From NCBI RefSeq assembly GCF_027622945.1, contig NZ_JAPZVQ010000004.1:217081-281080 (forward strand): a stretch of 64,000 bases of DNA. The letters run 5' to 3'. The translations under genes were made by a program, and so were the position numbers. The notes under the pieces were generated by a model. That model made no database searches. It was given only the letters and a program-made list of their open reading frames with translations, and was not told the origin of the DNA. The DNA comes from Glycomyces lechevalierae. Lineage in GTDB: Bacteria; Actinomycetota; Actinomycetes; Mycobacteriales; Micromonosporaceae. Every line of letters starts with the position of its first letter. The first letter of the stretch is position 1. Below are positions 9,325 to 17,613 of the stretch, piece after piece.

Positions 9325-10119
9325 ATGTCTGAATCCAGTCCGCTGTTCGTGGCCAGCGACATCCACGGCCACTACGACGCGCTCGTCGAGTCGCTGCGAG
9401 GGCGGGGACTGGTGGACGAGGACGCCAAATGGACCGGCGGCCCAGCTCGCTTGTGGATCCTCGGCGACCTGTTCGACCGCGGCGAGGAGGGCGTGGCCGT
9501 GGTGCGGCTGCTGCGCCGGCTCGCCGGGCAGGCGGCCGCCGAGGGCGGCCATGTGGACACGCTCATCGGCAACCACGAGGTGCTGCTGCTCGGCTCGCGC
9601 CGCTTCGGCGACGTGGCCTTCACGGACGTGGACGGCCAGGACCGCCAGTTCCTCCACTGGTGGGTCCTCAACGGCGGCTTCGAAGACGAGCTCGGCGACC
9701 TCACCGACGACGAGGTGAGGTGGCTCGAGACCCGGCGCGTGCTCCACGTCGCCGACAAGGTCCTCCTCGTGCACGCCGACACCGAGTCGTACCTCGGGTA
9801 CGGCCGCAGCGAGGAGGCCGTCAACTCGGCGGTCCGCAAGATCATGGCCGGAGATGAGCCCGAGGAGTGGTGGCAGCTCTTCCGGGAGCTGACGCGCCGC
9901 CACGAGTTCATGGGCCCCGACGGGCCGATGCGGGTGCGCGGGATGCTCCGCGCCTTCGGCGGCGAGGAGCTGGTGCACGGCCACTCGACCATCCCTGACA
10001 CGACCGAACTGGAGCCGAGCCAGGTCACGCAGGCCCGCCGCTACTGCGACGGCCTCGTCCTCAACGTCGACGGCGGCGTGTACCAGGGCGGCAAGTGCCT
10101 GGTGGTCCGACTCAACTGA
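9325..10119 (+). CDS. Calcineurin-like metallophosphoesterase
   Basis: 264 residues from ATG. The five blocks of the two-metal phosphoesterase fold are readable: SDIHGHYD near the N-terminus, ILGDLFDRG, LIGNHEVL, LLVHAD and LVHGHS. This layout resembles the PPP-type Ser/Thr or diadenosine tetraphosphate phosphatases, but the substrate cannot be read from sequence. Cytoplasmic, no signal peptide. The same frame stays open upstream to 9124, but that part is compositionally unlike the protein and is not counted. No partner gene lies on the same strand. Confidence 0.87.
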   Translation: MSESSPLFVASDIHGHYDALVESLRGRGLVDEDAKWTGGPARLWILGDLFDRGEEGVAVVRLLRRLAGQAAAEGGHVDTLIGNHEVLLLGSRRFGDVAFTDVDGQDRQFLHWWVLNGGFEDELGDLTDDEVRWLETRRVLHVADKVLLVHADTESYLGYGRSEEAVNSAVRKIMAGDEPEEWWQLFRELTRRHEFMGPDGPMRVRGMLRAFGGEELVHGHSTIPDTTELEPSQVTQARRYCDGLVLNVDGGVYQGGKCLVVRLN

Positions 10120-10124
10120 GCCCC

Positions 10125-10187
10125 AGAACCCCGATGTCTTAGAACCCCGATGTCTCAAGACCCGTTGTCGCAGAACCCCGATGCCGC
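10125..10187 (+). repeat. Four tandem imperfect 16-base units
   Basis: Starting 6 bases after the phosphoesterase stop, units of AGAACCCCGATGTCTT type follow one another at 10125, 10141, 10157 (diverged, 15 bases) and 10172. The first two differ by one base. No gene clearly uses them. Confidence 0.6.
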
Positions 10188-10313
10188 AACCGTTTCAGAA
10201 GGAGGCGCGGCGACCGCCTGGTGGAGCGGCCGCCGCAGTCCTTTCCCCGGCCCCCTGAAAAGCCTGCCGCTGAAGGGGCCCGCGGCGCGGGAGGCCGGAC
10301 CGCGGACACGCCT

Positions 10314-10571
10314 TCAGTTGTTACCTTGCTGCCCTAAGAAGTAGACGCGGGTGACCGGCGGGTCGCCGGCGGCGCGGCCGCTGCGCGACTCCACCCAGAG
10401 GGTCACGGCCACCGCCGCCGCGAGGCCCATCGTCACCCACCCGGCGAGCGGCGAGAAGGCGATCGCGAAGCCGAGGACGGCCGCCGCCGCGGTGGCGATG
10501 GCGGCCGTCAGGAAGGCCCTGCGGAAGGCGCGCCGATGTACGCGGCGCGCGATGACTCGGTTGTGTCTCAT
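10314..10571 (-). CDS. Small membrane protein, unknown function
   Basis: 85 residues from ATG (a GTG three codons earlier is possible). A basic N-terminus MRHNRVIARRVHRRAFRRAF leads into two hydrophobic stretches, about residues 20-42 and 44-60, separated by a short turn. The tail ends VTRVYFLGQQGNN. This resembles the many small two-helix actinomycete proteins with a 2TM-type layout, but I do not recognise a named family. There is no clear ribosome site, so it may be leaderless or not expressed. It is divergent from the XRE gene. Confidence 0.45.
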   Translation of the reverse strand: MRHNRVIARRVHRRAFRRAFLTAAIATAAAAVLGFAIAFSPLAGWVTMGLAAAVAVTLWVESRSGRAAGDPPVTRVYFLGQQGNN

Positions 10572-10994
10572 ATCTGACACAACGAGTCAGGCCCTTGAAT
10601 CGACACGTTGCATGTGCAGATTTCCCGCGTTCGGGCGACCGAAACCCGGCATACCCGCAGATAACCGGCTACCTGCCGTCATCGGCGAGCAAGACTGTAA
10701 GCGGTATCGAGCACAGGGTGACATTGGCAGTTCGCGGCCGTTGTGCGCGAAGGGAAAAGACGGTAAACACATAGTGTCGGGCGCCAAAGGCGACACACCC
10801 GATGTCCGCAAAGGGCACTCCCTCGGCGGCATCGGGCCTCGTGCGGGTCGAGACCACCGGGCACTGCTGACAAGCGCCTGGAGTCCCGACCCGGCGGCCG
10901 CGACTCACGGCCGGAGGAACGGCCGCCGCGGCCGCACATGAAACGCACGTCCCGACATCCGCAACCAACTCCTATATAGACGGTGGGGTCTGAC
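10572..10994. other. 423-base intergenic region upstream of the XRE gene
   Basis: No convincing gene. Composition is more AT-rich than the surroundings. A short hairpin occurs at about 10788-10810 (GTGTC and GCC arms pairing with GGC and GACAC). Close to the XRE start, CTATATAGAC at about 10971-10980 could serve as a -10 region. GTGGGG six bases before ATG 10995 could serve as the ribosome site. Short frames on both strands lack family resemblance. Confidence 0.4.
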
Positions 10995-12233
10995 ATGGAG
11001 TCCGAAACGCAACCTATGGGGCGGCGGGTCGCCTACTGGCGACAACGCCGCGGCATGTCCCAGCAGGTCTTCGCCGACCGCATCGGCAAGTCCAAGAGCT
11101 GGGTCGACAAGATCGAACGCGGCGTCCGCCGCCTCGACAAGTACTCGGTCATCACCGAACTCGCCGAAGCCCTCAGCATCGACGCCGGGCAGCTGCTCGG
11201 CCGCGAACCCAAACGCCGCCCAGGGCTCGGCGGCTGCCTCGACCAGGTCGAGGTCGAATCCATCCGCCAATCCCTCGAACGCTACGAACGCCTCGGCCGC
11301 TTCCTCGAAGCCGCCCCGCTCGAATCCACCCCGATCCCCGAACTCCGCGGATCCGTCAACTACTGCTGGCTCGCCTTCGAGAAAGGCCACTACCCGGTCG
11401 TCGCCCGCTCCCTCATCCAGCTCCTGCGCGACACCCCCGTCGCCGAGGACCGGCCCGTCGGCGGCAGCAGCGCCGACGCCGCCGAACTCATGACGCAGGT
11501 CTACCAGATCGCCTCCACGGTCCTGCGCAAACTCGGTGAGGCCCAGCTCGCCTGGCTCGCCGCCGACCGCGCCATCTCCGCCGCCAACCGCGGCAACGAC
11601 CCGCTCCTCGCCGGCATCGCCACGACCCGGGTCGCCAACGCGCTCAGGGCACTCGGGCGACACCAGGCCGCCCTCGACCTCAACGTCCAAGTCGCCCACG
11701 GCCTCATCTCCGAGACCGGCGGCGAGAACTCCACGCCCGCGCAGATCAGCGTCTACGGCGCCCTGCTTCTCCAAGGCGCCATGGCCGCCGCACTGGCCGG
11801 TGACAGCACCACCAGCGACGACCTGCTCGACAGCGCCTCCCGCGCCGCCAACATCCTCGGCCGCGACGCCAACTACTACTACACGTCCTTCGGACCGACC
11901 AACGTCATGCTCCACCGCGCCGCCGCGTTCGTCGAACTCGGCGAAGGCGGCGACGCCCTCGCCGTCCACGAACGCATCCCGCCCGCCGCGCTGGCGGACC
12001 TCGTGGCCGAGCGGCGCGCTCACCACCACCTCGACATGACGCGGGCGTGCGTCCAGGTGGGGGACATGGAACGGGCGAGCCGCCACCTCGTCACGGCCGA
12101 CCGCCACGCCCCGGCCGAGGTGCGCTGCCGCCCGGTCGCGATCGAACTCATCGACCAGATCCTGCACCGCACCAAGGGCGAGCCCGGCCAAGAACTGCGC
12201 CGCCTCGCCGAAGAAGTGGGTGCTCTGAACTAG
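10995..12233 (+). CDS. XRE-family helix-turn-helix regulator with TPR-like C-terminus
   Basis: 412 residues from ATG. The N-terminal Cro/CI-type HTH spans about residues 9-65 (RVAYWRQRRGMSQQVFADRIGKSKSWVDKIERG). The rest is alpha-helical with repeated Ala-rich helices resembling TPR units (for example QLAWLAADRAISAANRGNDPLLAGIATTRVANALRALG). This architecture is abundant in actinomycetes, where such regulators often answer to a small ligand or partner protein. No partner is adjacent. GTGGGG lies six bases before the start; a GTG at 10983 in the same frame is less likely. A strong terminator follows. The target is unknown. Confidence 0.85.
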   Translation: MESETQPMGRRVAYWRQRRGMSQQVFADRIGKSKSWVDKIERGVRRLDKYSVITELAEALSIDAGQLLGREPKRRPGLGGCLDQVEVESIRQSLERYERLGRFLEAAPLESTPIPELRGSVNYCWLAFEKGHYPVVARSLIQLLRDTPVAEDRPVGGSSADAAELMTQVYQIASTVLRKLGEAQLAWLAADRAISAANRGNDPLLAGIATTRVANALRALGRHQAALDLNVQVAHGLISETGGENSTPAQISVYGALLLQGAMAAALAGDSTTSDDLLDSASRAANILGRDANYYYTSFGPTNVMLHRAAAFVELGEGGDALAVHERIPPAALADLVAERRAHHHLDMTRACVQVGDMERASRHLVTADRHAPAEVRCRPVAIELIDQILHRTKGEPGQELRRLAEEVGALN

Positions 12234-12266
12234 CCGCCCATCGGCTGCACCGGCAAGGTGCGTTCA

Positions 12267-12306
12267 GCGGTGTCCGGAGCCACGCTGCTCGAGCTCCGGA
12301 CACCGC
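12267..12306 (+). terminator. Terminator after XRE regulator
   Basis: Perfect 14-bp stem, 12267-12280 with 12293-12306, and a 12-base loop, 34 bases after the stop. Confidence 0.75.
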
Positions 12307-12307
12307 C

Positions 12308-12497
12308 TTAGAGCCTGGCAGGTGGATCCGAGCGGTCGCTATCCGGCCCATTTCCCGCTCGCTTCGTTGTCGGCCCTCCAGATACAACGGGAGGACCTTC
12401 CGCGGCCTCGGCGACGGTTGCGAGCCGTAAATCGGCAGAGGGAGCGACCAAATGGACTCGGATACCGCCACCCCCGGATCCACCTGCCAGGCCCTAA
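12308..12497. mobile_element. MITE-like inverted-repeat element, about 190 bp, no transposase
   Basis: The outer arms 12308-12329 and 12476-12497 are inverted repeats matching at 21 of 22 bases. Similarity continues inward, with gaps, for about 25 more bases (shared blocks TATCCG and CCATTT). The centre has further self-complementary stretches. If the arms begin at GAGCCTGG, a TA dinucleotide flanks each end, as expected for IS630/Tc1-type target duplication. There is no coding frame of note. The right end supplies the TAAACT -10-like box of the following gene. It could instead be a large regulatory or attenuator structure. Confidence 0.45.
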
Positions 12498-12507
12498 ACT
12501 TCCAAGC

Positions 12508-13332
12508 ATGCGCACGCTCAGCGAGATCACCGCGGCACTCGACGGCCTGTACCCGCGCCGCTGGGCCGAGGAATGGGACCGGGTCGGGCTCGTCTGCGGC
12601 CGCGGCGGCAACTCCGTGCGCAAGATCCTCTGCGTCGTCGACGTCGTGCCGGCCACCGTCATCGAGGCCATCGAGCACGACTGCGACCTCATCGTCGCCC
12701 ACCACCCCCTCCTCCTGCGCGGCGTCTCCAGCCTCGACCCCGCCGCCGACTACAAGGGCGACCTCGTCCACACCCTCATCGAGTCCGGCATGGGCCTCTA
12801 CGTCGCCCACACCAACGCCGACGTCGCCAATCCCGGCGTCTCCGACGCCCTCGCCGACCGGCTCGGCCTCGTCGACCTCAGGCCCCTGCGGCCCCTGAGC
12901 GATCCCGAGCACCACGGCTCCGGGCGCGGCATCGGCCGCATCGGCCGCCTCCCCGCCCCGCTCACCCTCGCCGCGCTCCTCGAACGCGCCGCGAAGGCCC
13001 TCCCGCCCACCGTCGGCGGCGTCCGCGCCGCCGGCGACCCCGAGCGGCAGATCAGCACCGTCGCCGTCTGCGGCGGCGCGGGCGACTCGTACCTCGCCGA
13101 CGCCGCGGCGGCCGGCGCGAACGCCTACCTGACGGCCGATCTGCGCCACCATCCGGCCAGCGAACACGTGGCCCGGAGCGGCCCGGCACTCATCGACGCC
13201 GCCCACTGGGCCACCGAGCGACCGTGGCTCGATATCGTTGCCGAGCAACTGTCCCGTCTGGTCGACGACGTCCTCGTCTCCGACCTCGACACCGATCCGT
13301 GGACCATCCATCAGAAAACCGGGGTGAACTAG
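12508..13332 (+). CDS. Nif3-like dinuclear metal-centre protein
   Basis: 274 residues from ATG. It shows the Nif3/YbgI pattern: an N-terminal MRTLSEITAALDGLYPRRWAEEWDRVGL, the metal-ligand segment DLIVAHHPLLLRG, then VAHTNADVANPGVSDALA and, near the C-terminus, the second ligand region ITADLRHHPA-type (YLTADLRHHPASEH) and LIDAAHWATE. The exact biochemical role of the family is unsettled. TAAACT at 12495-12500 lies seven bases before ATG, so the transcript may be leaderless. The stop is followed within two bases by the start of the zinc-ribbon gene, a pairing conserved in many actinomycetes. Confidence 0.9.
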   Translation: MRTLSEITAALDGLYPRRWAEEWDRVGLVCGRGGNSVRKILCVVDVVPATVIEAIEHDCDLIVAHHPLLLRGVSSLDPAADYKGDLVHTLIESGMGLYVAHTNADVANPGVSDALADRLGLVDLRPLRPLSDPEHHGSGRGIGRIGRLPAPLTLAALLERAAKALPPTVGGVRAAGDPERQISTVAVCGGAGDSYLADAAAAGANAYLTADLRHHPASEHVARSGPALIDAAHWATERPWLDIVAEQLSRLVDDVLVSDLDTDPWTIHQKTGVN

Positions 13333-13333
13333 G

Positions 13334-14116
13334 TTGAAAGCCGACCTTTTCGATCAGCGCCGACTGCTCGAACTCCAGGCGGTCGACACCCAGCTCACCC
13401 AGCTGGGCCAGCGCCGCAAGAAACTCGACGCCGACCCGGTCTACGCCACGGCCGTGCAGCGCCAGCGCGCCCTCGCCGACAAGGCCGCGAACCTGACCGG
13501 CGACCTCGCCGACCTCGACCGCGACATCGAACGCGTCGAACGCGAGGTCGAGCTCGTCACCAAGCGAGCCGAATCCGACCGCGCCCGCATGGCCTCCGGC
13601 GCCGCGACCGCGAAGGAACTCGAGGGGCTGCAGAGCGAACTCGAGTCCCTCGCCCGCCGCCAGGGCACGCTCGAGGACGACGAGATCGAGCTCATGGAGC
13701 GCCGTGAGGCCCTCGAGACCGAGCTCAACGAGGTCCGCCGCCAGGTCGAGGAGTCCCGCCAGGTCCTCGCCGACGCCGAGGCCGACCGCGGCCGCCAGGT
13801 CGGCGAGATCGACGCCGAGACCGCCGACGCGAGCTCCACCCGCGAAGCGCTCGTCATCAACATCCCCGACCGGCTCGTGGAGCTCTACGAGCGCATCCAC
13901 GCCAAGCAGCCCGTCGCCGCCGCCGAACTCGTCGGCCGCCGCTGCGGCTCCTGCCGGGTCGAGAAGTCCCCGGGCGACATGGTCCCGATCAAGGCCGCCC
14001 CGATCGACGAGGTGCTTCGCTGCGAGGAATGCGGCAGCATCCTCATCAGAACCGAACTGCCGCAATCGAAGCCGAGCTCGCTCGCGTCCGAGCACGAACT
14101 CAAGAAGTACACCTAG
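13334..14116 (+). CDS. Coiled-coil protein with C4 zinc ribbon (zf-RING_7 type)
   Basis: 260 residues from a TTG one base after the Nif3 stop, so translation is probably coupled. Residues 1-190 are long charged helices forming a coiled coil. The C-terminal domain has two CxxC knuckles, RRCGSCRVEK and LRCEECGSILIR, which should hold one zinc. Proteins of this family are conserved beside Nif3 in actinobacteria and are often labelled nucleic-acid binding; direct evidence is limited. A near-perfect terminator follows 12 bases later. Confidence 0.88.
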   Translation: MKADLFDQRRLLELQAVDTQLTQLGQRRKKLDADPVYATAVQRQRALADKAANLTGDLADLDRDIERVEREVELVTKRAESDRARMASGAATAKELEGLQSELESLARRQGTLEDDEIELMERREALETELNEVRRQVEESRQVLADAEADRGRQVGEIDAETADASSTREALVINIPDRLVELYERIHAKQPVAAAELVGRRCGSCRVEKSPGDMVPIKAAPIDEVLRCEECGSILIRTELPQSKPSSLASEHELKKYT

Positions 14117-14128
14117 GCGAGTACGCGA

Positions 14129-14161
14129 AAGGGCGGGAGGCGCAATGCGCTTCCCGCCCTT
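14129..14161 (+). terminator. Terminator after Nif3/zinc-ribbon operon
   Basis: 15-bp stem with one G-T pair, 14129-14143 with 14147-14161, and a loop of AAT. Confidence 0.75.
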
Positions 14162-14180
14162 GACGTTTCGTATTTGACCG

Positions 14181-14230
14181 ACATATGCGATATGTACACC
14201 CGGGGGACCTCTGGATATACAACCATCCAG
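14181..14230. repeat. Two short inverted repeats between convergent genes
   Basis: ACATAT-GCG-ATATGT at 14181-14195 and CTGGAT-8 bases-ATCCAG at 14211-14230, in an AT-richer pocket. The second could be a weak terminator for trpD on the minus strand. Function unknown. Confidence 0.4.
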
Positions 14231-14287
14231 TGCCTATGACGATTCGGGCCCGTCTGGTTTCACGTCTTCAGCGGTGACCCGTTCGCC

Positions 14288-15349
14288 CTAGGCCTTGCTG
14301 AACGCCGCCCAGCGCTCGACGAGCTCAGTCGCCTTGCCCTCGTCGATGGCCTTGGCCGCCAACTCGAGGTTCGACTCGATGAGGCCCTTGCGGGTCTTCA
14401 CGTCGTGCAGGTCGACGCCGTCGATCAGCCCCTGCCGCGACGCCAGGGCCGCCGCCGCGTTGATGAGGACCGCGTCCCGCACCGGCCGGTTCCCGCCCGC
14501 GAACACCTCGCGCGCGACCGCCGTGTTGAACACGATGTCGCCGCCGCGCAGCGCCTCCGCGCCCGCCCGCTCCAGGCCCCACTCGGTGATGTCGATGAAC
14601 CCCTGCGAGACCCGCCCGCCCGAGGCGATCCACTCCGAGGTCGTGTCGGAGGTCGAGATCTCGTCCAGGCCGTCGTTGCCGCGGACCACGAACACCGAAG
14701 CGCCCCGCGCCGCGAACACCTGCGCCATGAGCGGCGCCTTCACCGGGTCCGCGCAGCCGATCAGGCCCGCCGCCGGCTGGCCCGGGTTCGTCAGCGGCCC
14801 CAGCAGGTTGAACACCGTCGGGATGCCCAGCGCCGCGCGCACCGGACCGGCGTGCCGCATCCCCGGGTGGAACGTCCGCGCGAACGCGAACCCGATCCCG
14901 ACCTCGCGCACCGACGCCTCGACCCGCTCGGCCGTGGCCTCCAGGTCGACGCCCAGCGCCTCGAGCAGATCGGCCGAACCCACGTTCGACGACGCCGAGC
15001 GGTTGCCGTGCTTGATGACCGGCACACCCGTCGCCGCGACCACGATCGCCGCCATCGTCGAGATGTTCACCGAGTTCGAGCCGTCGCCCCCGGTGCCCAC
15101 GATGTCCACCGCGACGCCCAGGTCGGAGAGGTCCAGGCGCGTCGTCTCGGCCAGCATGCGGCCCGCGATCGCACCGATCTCCTCAGGCGTCTCACCCTTT
15201 GAGCGCAGGAGCACCGCGAACGCCGCGAGCTGCGCCGGATCGGCGTTCCCCGCCATGATCTCGGCCATGGCCCAGTCCGCGCTGGCCTCGTCGAGGTGGT
15301 CGCCGTTCGAAAGGCGCCCGAGGACGTCAGGCCAGGTGGGACTAGACAT
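14288..15349 (-). CDS. trpD: Anthranilate phosphoribosyltransferase
   Basis: 353 residues. It transfers phosphoribose from PRPP to anthranilate in tryptophan synthesis. Signature elements are all present: the PRPP-binding loop DIVGTGGDGSNSVNIST, KHGNRSASSNVGSADLLEALG, and the anthranilate-side FARTFHPGMRHAGPVRAALGIPTVFNLLGPLTNPG. The ATG has AGGAG seven bases upstream. It lies 23 bases downstream of the receiver-like gene on the same strand, so the two probably share a transcript. No other trp gene is in the window. Confidence 0.96.
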   Translation of the reverse strand: MSSPTWPDVLGRLSNGDHLDEASADWAMAEIMAGNADPAQLAAFAVLLRSKGETPEEIGAIAGRMLAETTRLDLSDLGVAVDIVGTGGDGSNSVNISTMAAIVVAATGVPVIKHGNRSASSNVGSADLLEALGVDLEATAERVEASVREVGIGFAFARTFHPGMRHAGPVRAALGIPTVFNLLGPLTNPGQPAAGLIGCADPVKAPLMAQVFAARGASVFVVRGNDGLDEISTSDTTSEWIASGGRVSQGFIDITEWGLERAGAEALRGGDIVFNTAVAREVFAGGNRPVRDAVLINAAAALASRQGLIDGVDLHDVKTRKGLIESNLELAAKAIDEGKATELVERWAAFSKA

Positions 15350-15372
15350 AAGGACTCCTGAAAAGGGGGAGG

Positions 15373-15807
15373 TCAGGCGGCGCGCTGCGCCGGCGCCACG
15401 CCTTGTGCGCGGCTGACCAGCAAGTCTACTACCGTCTGCCCGGTTGTCACGGGGTTAAGGGGGTGCATGAGCACCGCGTCCGCCCGCGACCACGCCGCCA
15501 GCCACCGGTCCGCGGCCCGCGCCACGACGACCGCCAGCAGCGGCGGCTCGTCGAACTCGTCCCGCAACTGCCGGGCGATCCCCAGGCCGCCGGCGGGCTG
15601 CGCCTCGCCGTCGAGCAGCACCAGGTCCACGGCGTACTTGTCGATCAGGGCCACCGCCTCGTCGTACTCGCCCGCGACGGCGTACTCGATCTTCACCCCC
15701 TCCACCGGCTCCTCGCCGATCGCCGAGCGCATCTGCTCGATGACCGCGGGTCGATGGCTGTACAGCAGGACCGCGTACTCAGACGTTGAGGTAGTCACGC
15801 TTCGCAT
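15373..15807 (-). CDS. Receiver-like protein lacking the acidic pair, upstream of trpD
   Basis: 144 residues from ATG, or 141 from GTG at 15798, which sits at the expected start point of a TAATAT -10 box. The fold pattern is that of a CheY-type receiver: strand 1 YAVLLYSHRP, the strand-3 Asp in VDLVLLDGEAQ, strand 4 PPLLAVVVARA and an end near strand 5 DAVLMHPLNPVTTGQTVVDLLVS. The usual acidic pair after strand 1 is replaced by SHRP and the strand-5 Lys by His-Pro, so classical phosphorylation is doubtful. There is no output domain. It is divergent from ctaE and co-directional with trpD. Confidence 0.72.
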   Translation of the reverse strand: MRSVTTSTSEYAVLLYSHRPAVIEQMRSAIGEEPVEGVKIEYAVAGEYDEAVALIDKYAVDLVLLDGEAQPAGGLGIARQLRDEFDEPPLLAVVVARAADRWLAAWSRADAVLMHPLNPVTTGQTVVDLLVSRAQGVAPAQRAA

Positions 15808-15996
15808 ATTAAACCGGCCACACTGAAATGGGAAGAGCGGCGCGGTCGTTTCCGCCGAACCGAGTGCCCACATTGGCCGAACATGGAATGACCTGGGCAC
15901 ACGATGTGAGAAGCCTGGGAGCCTACCGCCGTGCGACACGCGCGAAAAACACACCCCATGCGCAGCTTGAGCCCGCCGGGCCGTAATAATGTGCGC
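15806..15996. promoter_or_regulatory. Divergent promoter region, receiver gene and ctaE
   Basis: On the minus strand TAATAT (15806-15811) lies seven bases before GTG 15798. On the plus strand TAATAA (15984-15989) lies seven bases before GTG 15997. Both suggest leaderless transcripts. The roughly 170 bases between them contain no gene I can support. Confidence 0.5.
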
Positions 15997-16614
15997 GTGA
16001 CTGCCGCCGAAGCAACTATCGACCCCAGCCGTATCCACTCACTGACGCGGCCCAACGTCGTCAGTGTCGGCACCATCGTGTGGTTGAGCAGCGAACTGAT
16101 GTTCTTTGCGGGCCTGTTCGCGATGTACTTCTCCATCCAGGCCGCCGCGCCCGAGATGTACGAGGCCGGGTACGAGGCCTTGAAGATCCCGTACGCGCTC
16201 GTGTTCACCGTGATCCTCGTGGCTTCCTCGATCACCTGCCAGCTGGGCGTCTTCGCCGCTGAGCGGGGCGACGTGTACAAGCTGCGACTCTGGTTCGCGG
16301 TCACGTTCGTCATGGGCCTGGTGTTCGTCCTCGGACAGGTGAACGAGTACCGGCACCTCATCGTCGACGAGGGCCACCCGATCTCGGACAACGGCTACTG
16401 GACGATGTTCTTCCTGACCACCGGGTTCCACGGCCTTCACGTGACCGGTGGCCTCATCGCCTTCATCGTCTACCTCATCCGGACGACGATGGGGCGCTTC
16501 ACCCCGGCCCAGGCCACCGCGTCCATCGTGGTGTCCTACTACTGGCACTTCGTCGACGTCGTCTGGATCGCGCTCTTCGCCGTGATCTACTTCCTTCCGA
16601 TGGCCCAGTACTGA
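15997..16614 (+). CDS. ctaE: Cytochrome c oxidase subunit III
   Basis: 205 residues from GTG 15997 (GTG 15991 is in frame just before it). Five hydrophobic helices and family markers are present: [51 protein letters not shown] and [22 protein letters not shown]. Subunit III belongs to the aa3-type oxidase, which in actinobacteria forms a supercomplex with bc1. The qcrCAB genes follow directly, the conserved actinobacterial order. The start was chosen because TAATAA sits seven bases upstream, matching a leaderless mRNA. Confidence 0.95.
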   Translation: MTAAEATIDPSRIHSLTRPNVVSVGTIVWLSSELMFFAGLFAMYFSIQAAAPEMYEAGYEALKIPYALVFTVILVASSITCQLGVFAAERGDVYKLRLWFAVTFVMGLVFVLGQVNEYRHLIVDEGHPISDNGYWTMFFLTTGFHGLHVTGGLIAFIVYLIRTTMGRFTPAQATASIVVSYYWHFVDVVWIALFAVIYFLPMAQY

Positions 16615-16713
16615 AACACCTCGGCCGGTCCGCAGTGGCGACACCACCGTCGAACCGACCCAAAGCAAGTCAGGCCCCGGCGTCCGCGCCGGAGCCGCAT
16701 CCGAGAAATGCGA

Positions 16714-16736
16714 CGGCCGCCGCCCGGAGGCGGCCG
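16714..16736 (+). terminator. Hairpin between ctaE and qcrC
   Basis: 8-bp stem CGGCCGCC with GGCGGCCG and a seven-base loop, 68 bases before the qcrC start. It may be a partial terminator or processing site within the operon. Confidence 0.35.
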
Positions 16737-16803
16737 CCGGCCGGACTGGGACCGCACAGGGCCCGCTCCGGTCCGAGAGCTAGATAAAGGTGAGGCAACA
16801 ACC

Positions 16804-17613
16804 GTGGCTGCATCAGCGAAACGCCGGCGAGGCTGGCGCAAGCGCCTCGGCGCGCTGGCCAGGTTCACCGGCGCACTGGTCATCGTCGGAGGGCTCTACT
16901 CGGCGTTCTCCCCGAGCCTGTACGCCCAGGAGGCCGAGTCCAACGCGATCGACTCCGAGGCCGTCAAGGGCCAGGAGCTCTACGACACGAGCTGCATCTC
17001 CTGCCACGGCGATAACGGCGAAGGCGTCGAAGGGCGCGGACCGAGCCTGATCGGCGTCGGCTCCGCCGCCGTCGAGTTCCAGGTGAACACCGGCCGCATG
17101 CCGATGGCCGCTCAGGGCGCGCAGGCCCCCAGCACGAACTACCCGGTCTTCACCGAAGAAGAGGCCGAGTGGCTCGGGGCGTACATCGAGTACCTCGGCG
17201 GCGGCGCCGAGACCCCCGACGACCTCGACGCGATGGTCGAGGACGCCGACGTGGCCGCGGGCGGCGAGCTCTACCGCGTCAACTGCTCCTCCTGCCACGG
17301 CTACGCCGGCGGCGGCGGCGCCCTCTCCTCGGGCGCGCACGCGCCGTCCCTGGAGGGCGTCAGCAACGACGAGATCTACCAGGCGATGCTCACCGGCCCG
17401 CAGAACATGCCGGTGTTCGCCGACAACGAGCTCACCCCCGAGCAGAAGGCCGAGCTCATCGCCTACGTCCAGTACCTGGTGAACGACGACAAGGACCCGG
17501 GCGGGGTGTTCACTCTCGGCCGTTTCGGACCGGCCACCGAAGGACTGGCCATCTTCCTGGTCGGCATGACCGCGCTCCTGCTGACCACGCTCTGGATTGC
17601 AGGTAAATCGTGA
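16804..17613 (+). CDS. qcrC: Diheme cytochrome c subunit of bc1 complex
   Basis: 269 residues from GTG, with AAGGTGAGG about 10 bases upstream. A membrane anchor near residue 20-40 is followed by two cytochrome c domains with CISCHG and CSSCHG haem motifs, then a C-terminal helix FLVGMTALLLTTLWIAGK. The two haems replace a soluble cytochrome c, passing electrons from bc1 to the aa3 oxidase on the outer face of the membrane. The stop overlaps the qcrA start by 4 bp (GTGA). Confidence 0.96.
   Translation: MAASAKRRRGWRKRLGALARFTGALVIVGGLYSAFSPSLYAQEAESNAIDSEAVKGQELYDTSCISCHGDNGEGVEGRGPSLIGVGSAAVEFQVNTGRMPMAAQGAQAPSTNYPVFTEEEAEWLGAYIEYLGGGAETPDDLDAMVEDADVAAGGELYRVNCSSCHGYAGGGGALSSGAHAPSLEGVSNDEIYQAMLTGPQNMPVFADNELTPEQKAELIAYVQYLVNDDKDPGGVFTLGRFGPATEGLAIFLVGMTALLLTTLWIAGKS

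Noticed and set aside
10150..10344. 64-codon plus-strand frame after the metallophosphoesterase gene
   Set aside because: It begins within the tandem repeat, has low-complexity Pro/Arg content and no ribosome site or homology, and overlaps the small membrane gene.
10351..10941. 196-codon plus-strand frame
   Set aside because: It is antisense to the small membrane gene, then crosses the non-coding gap. The translation lacks structure or family features.
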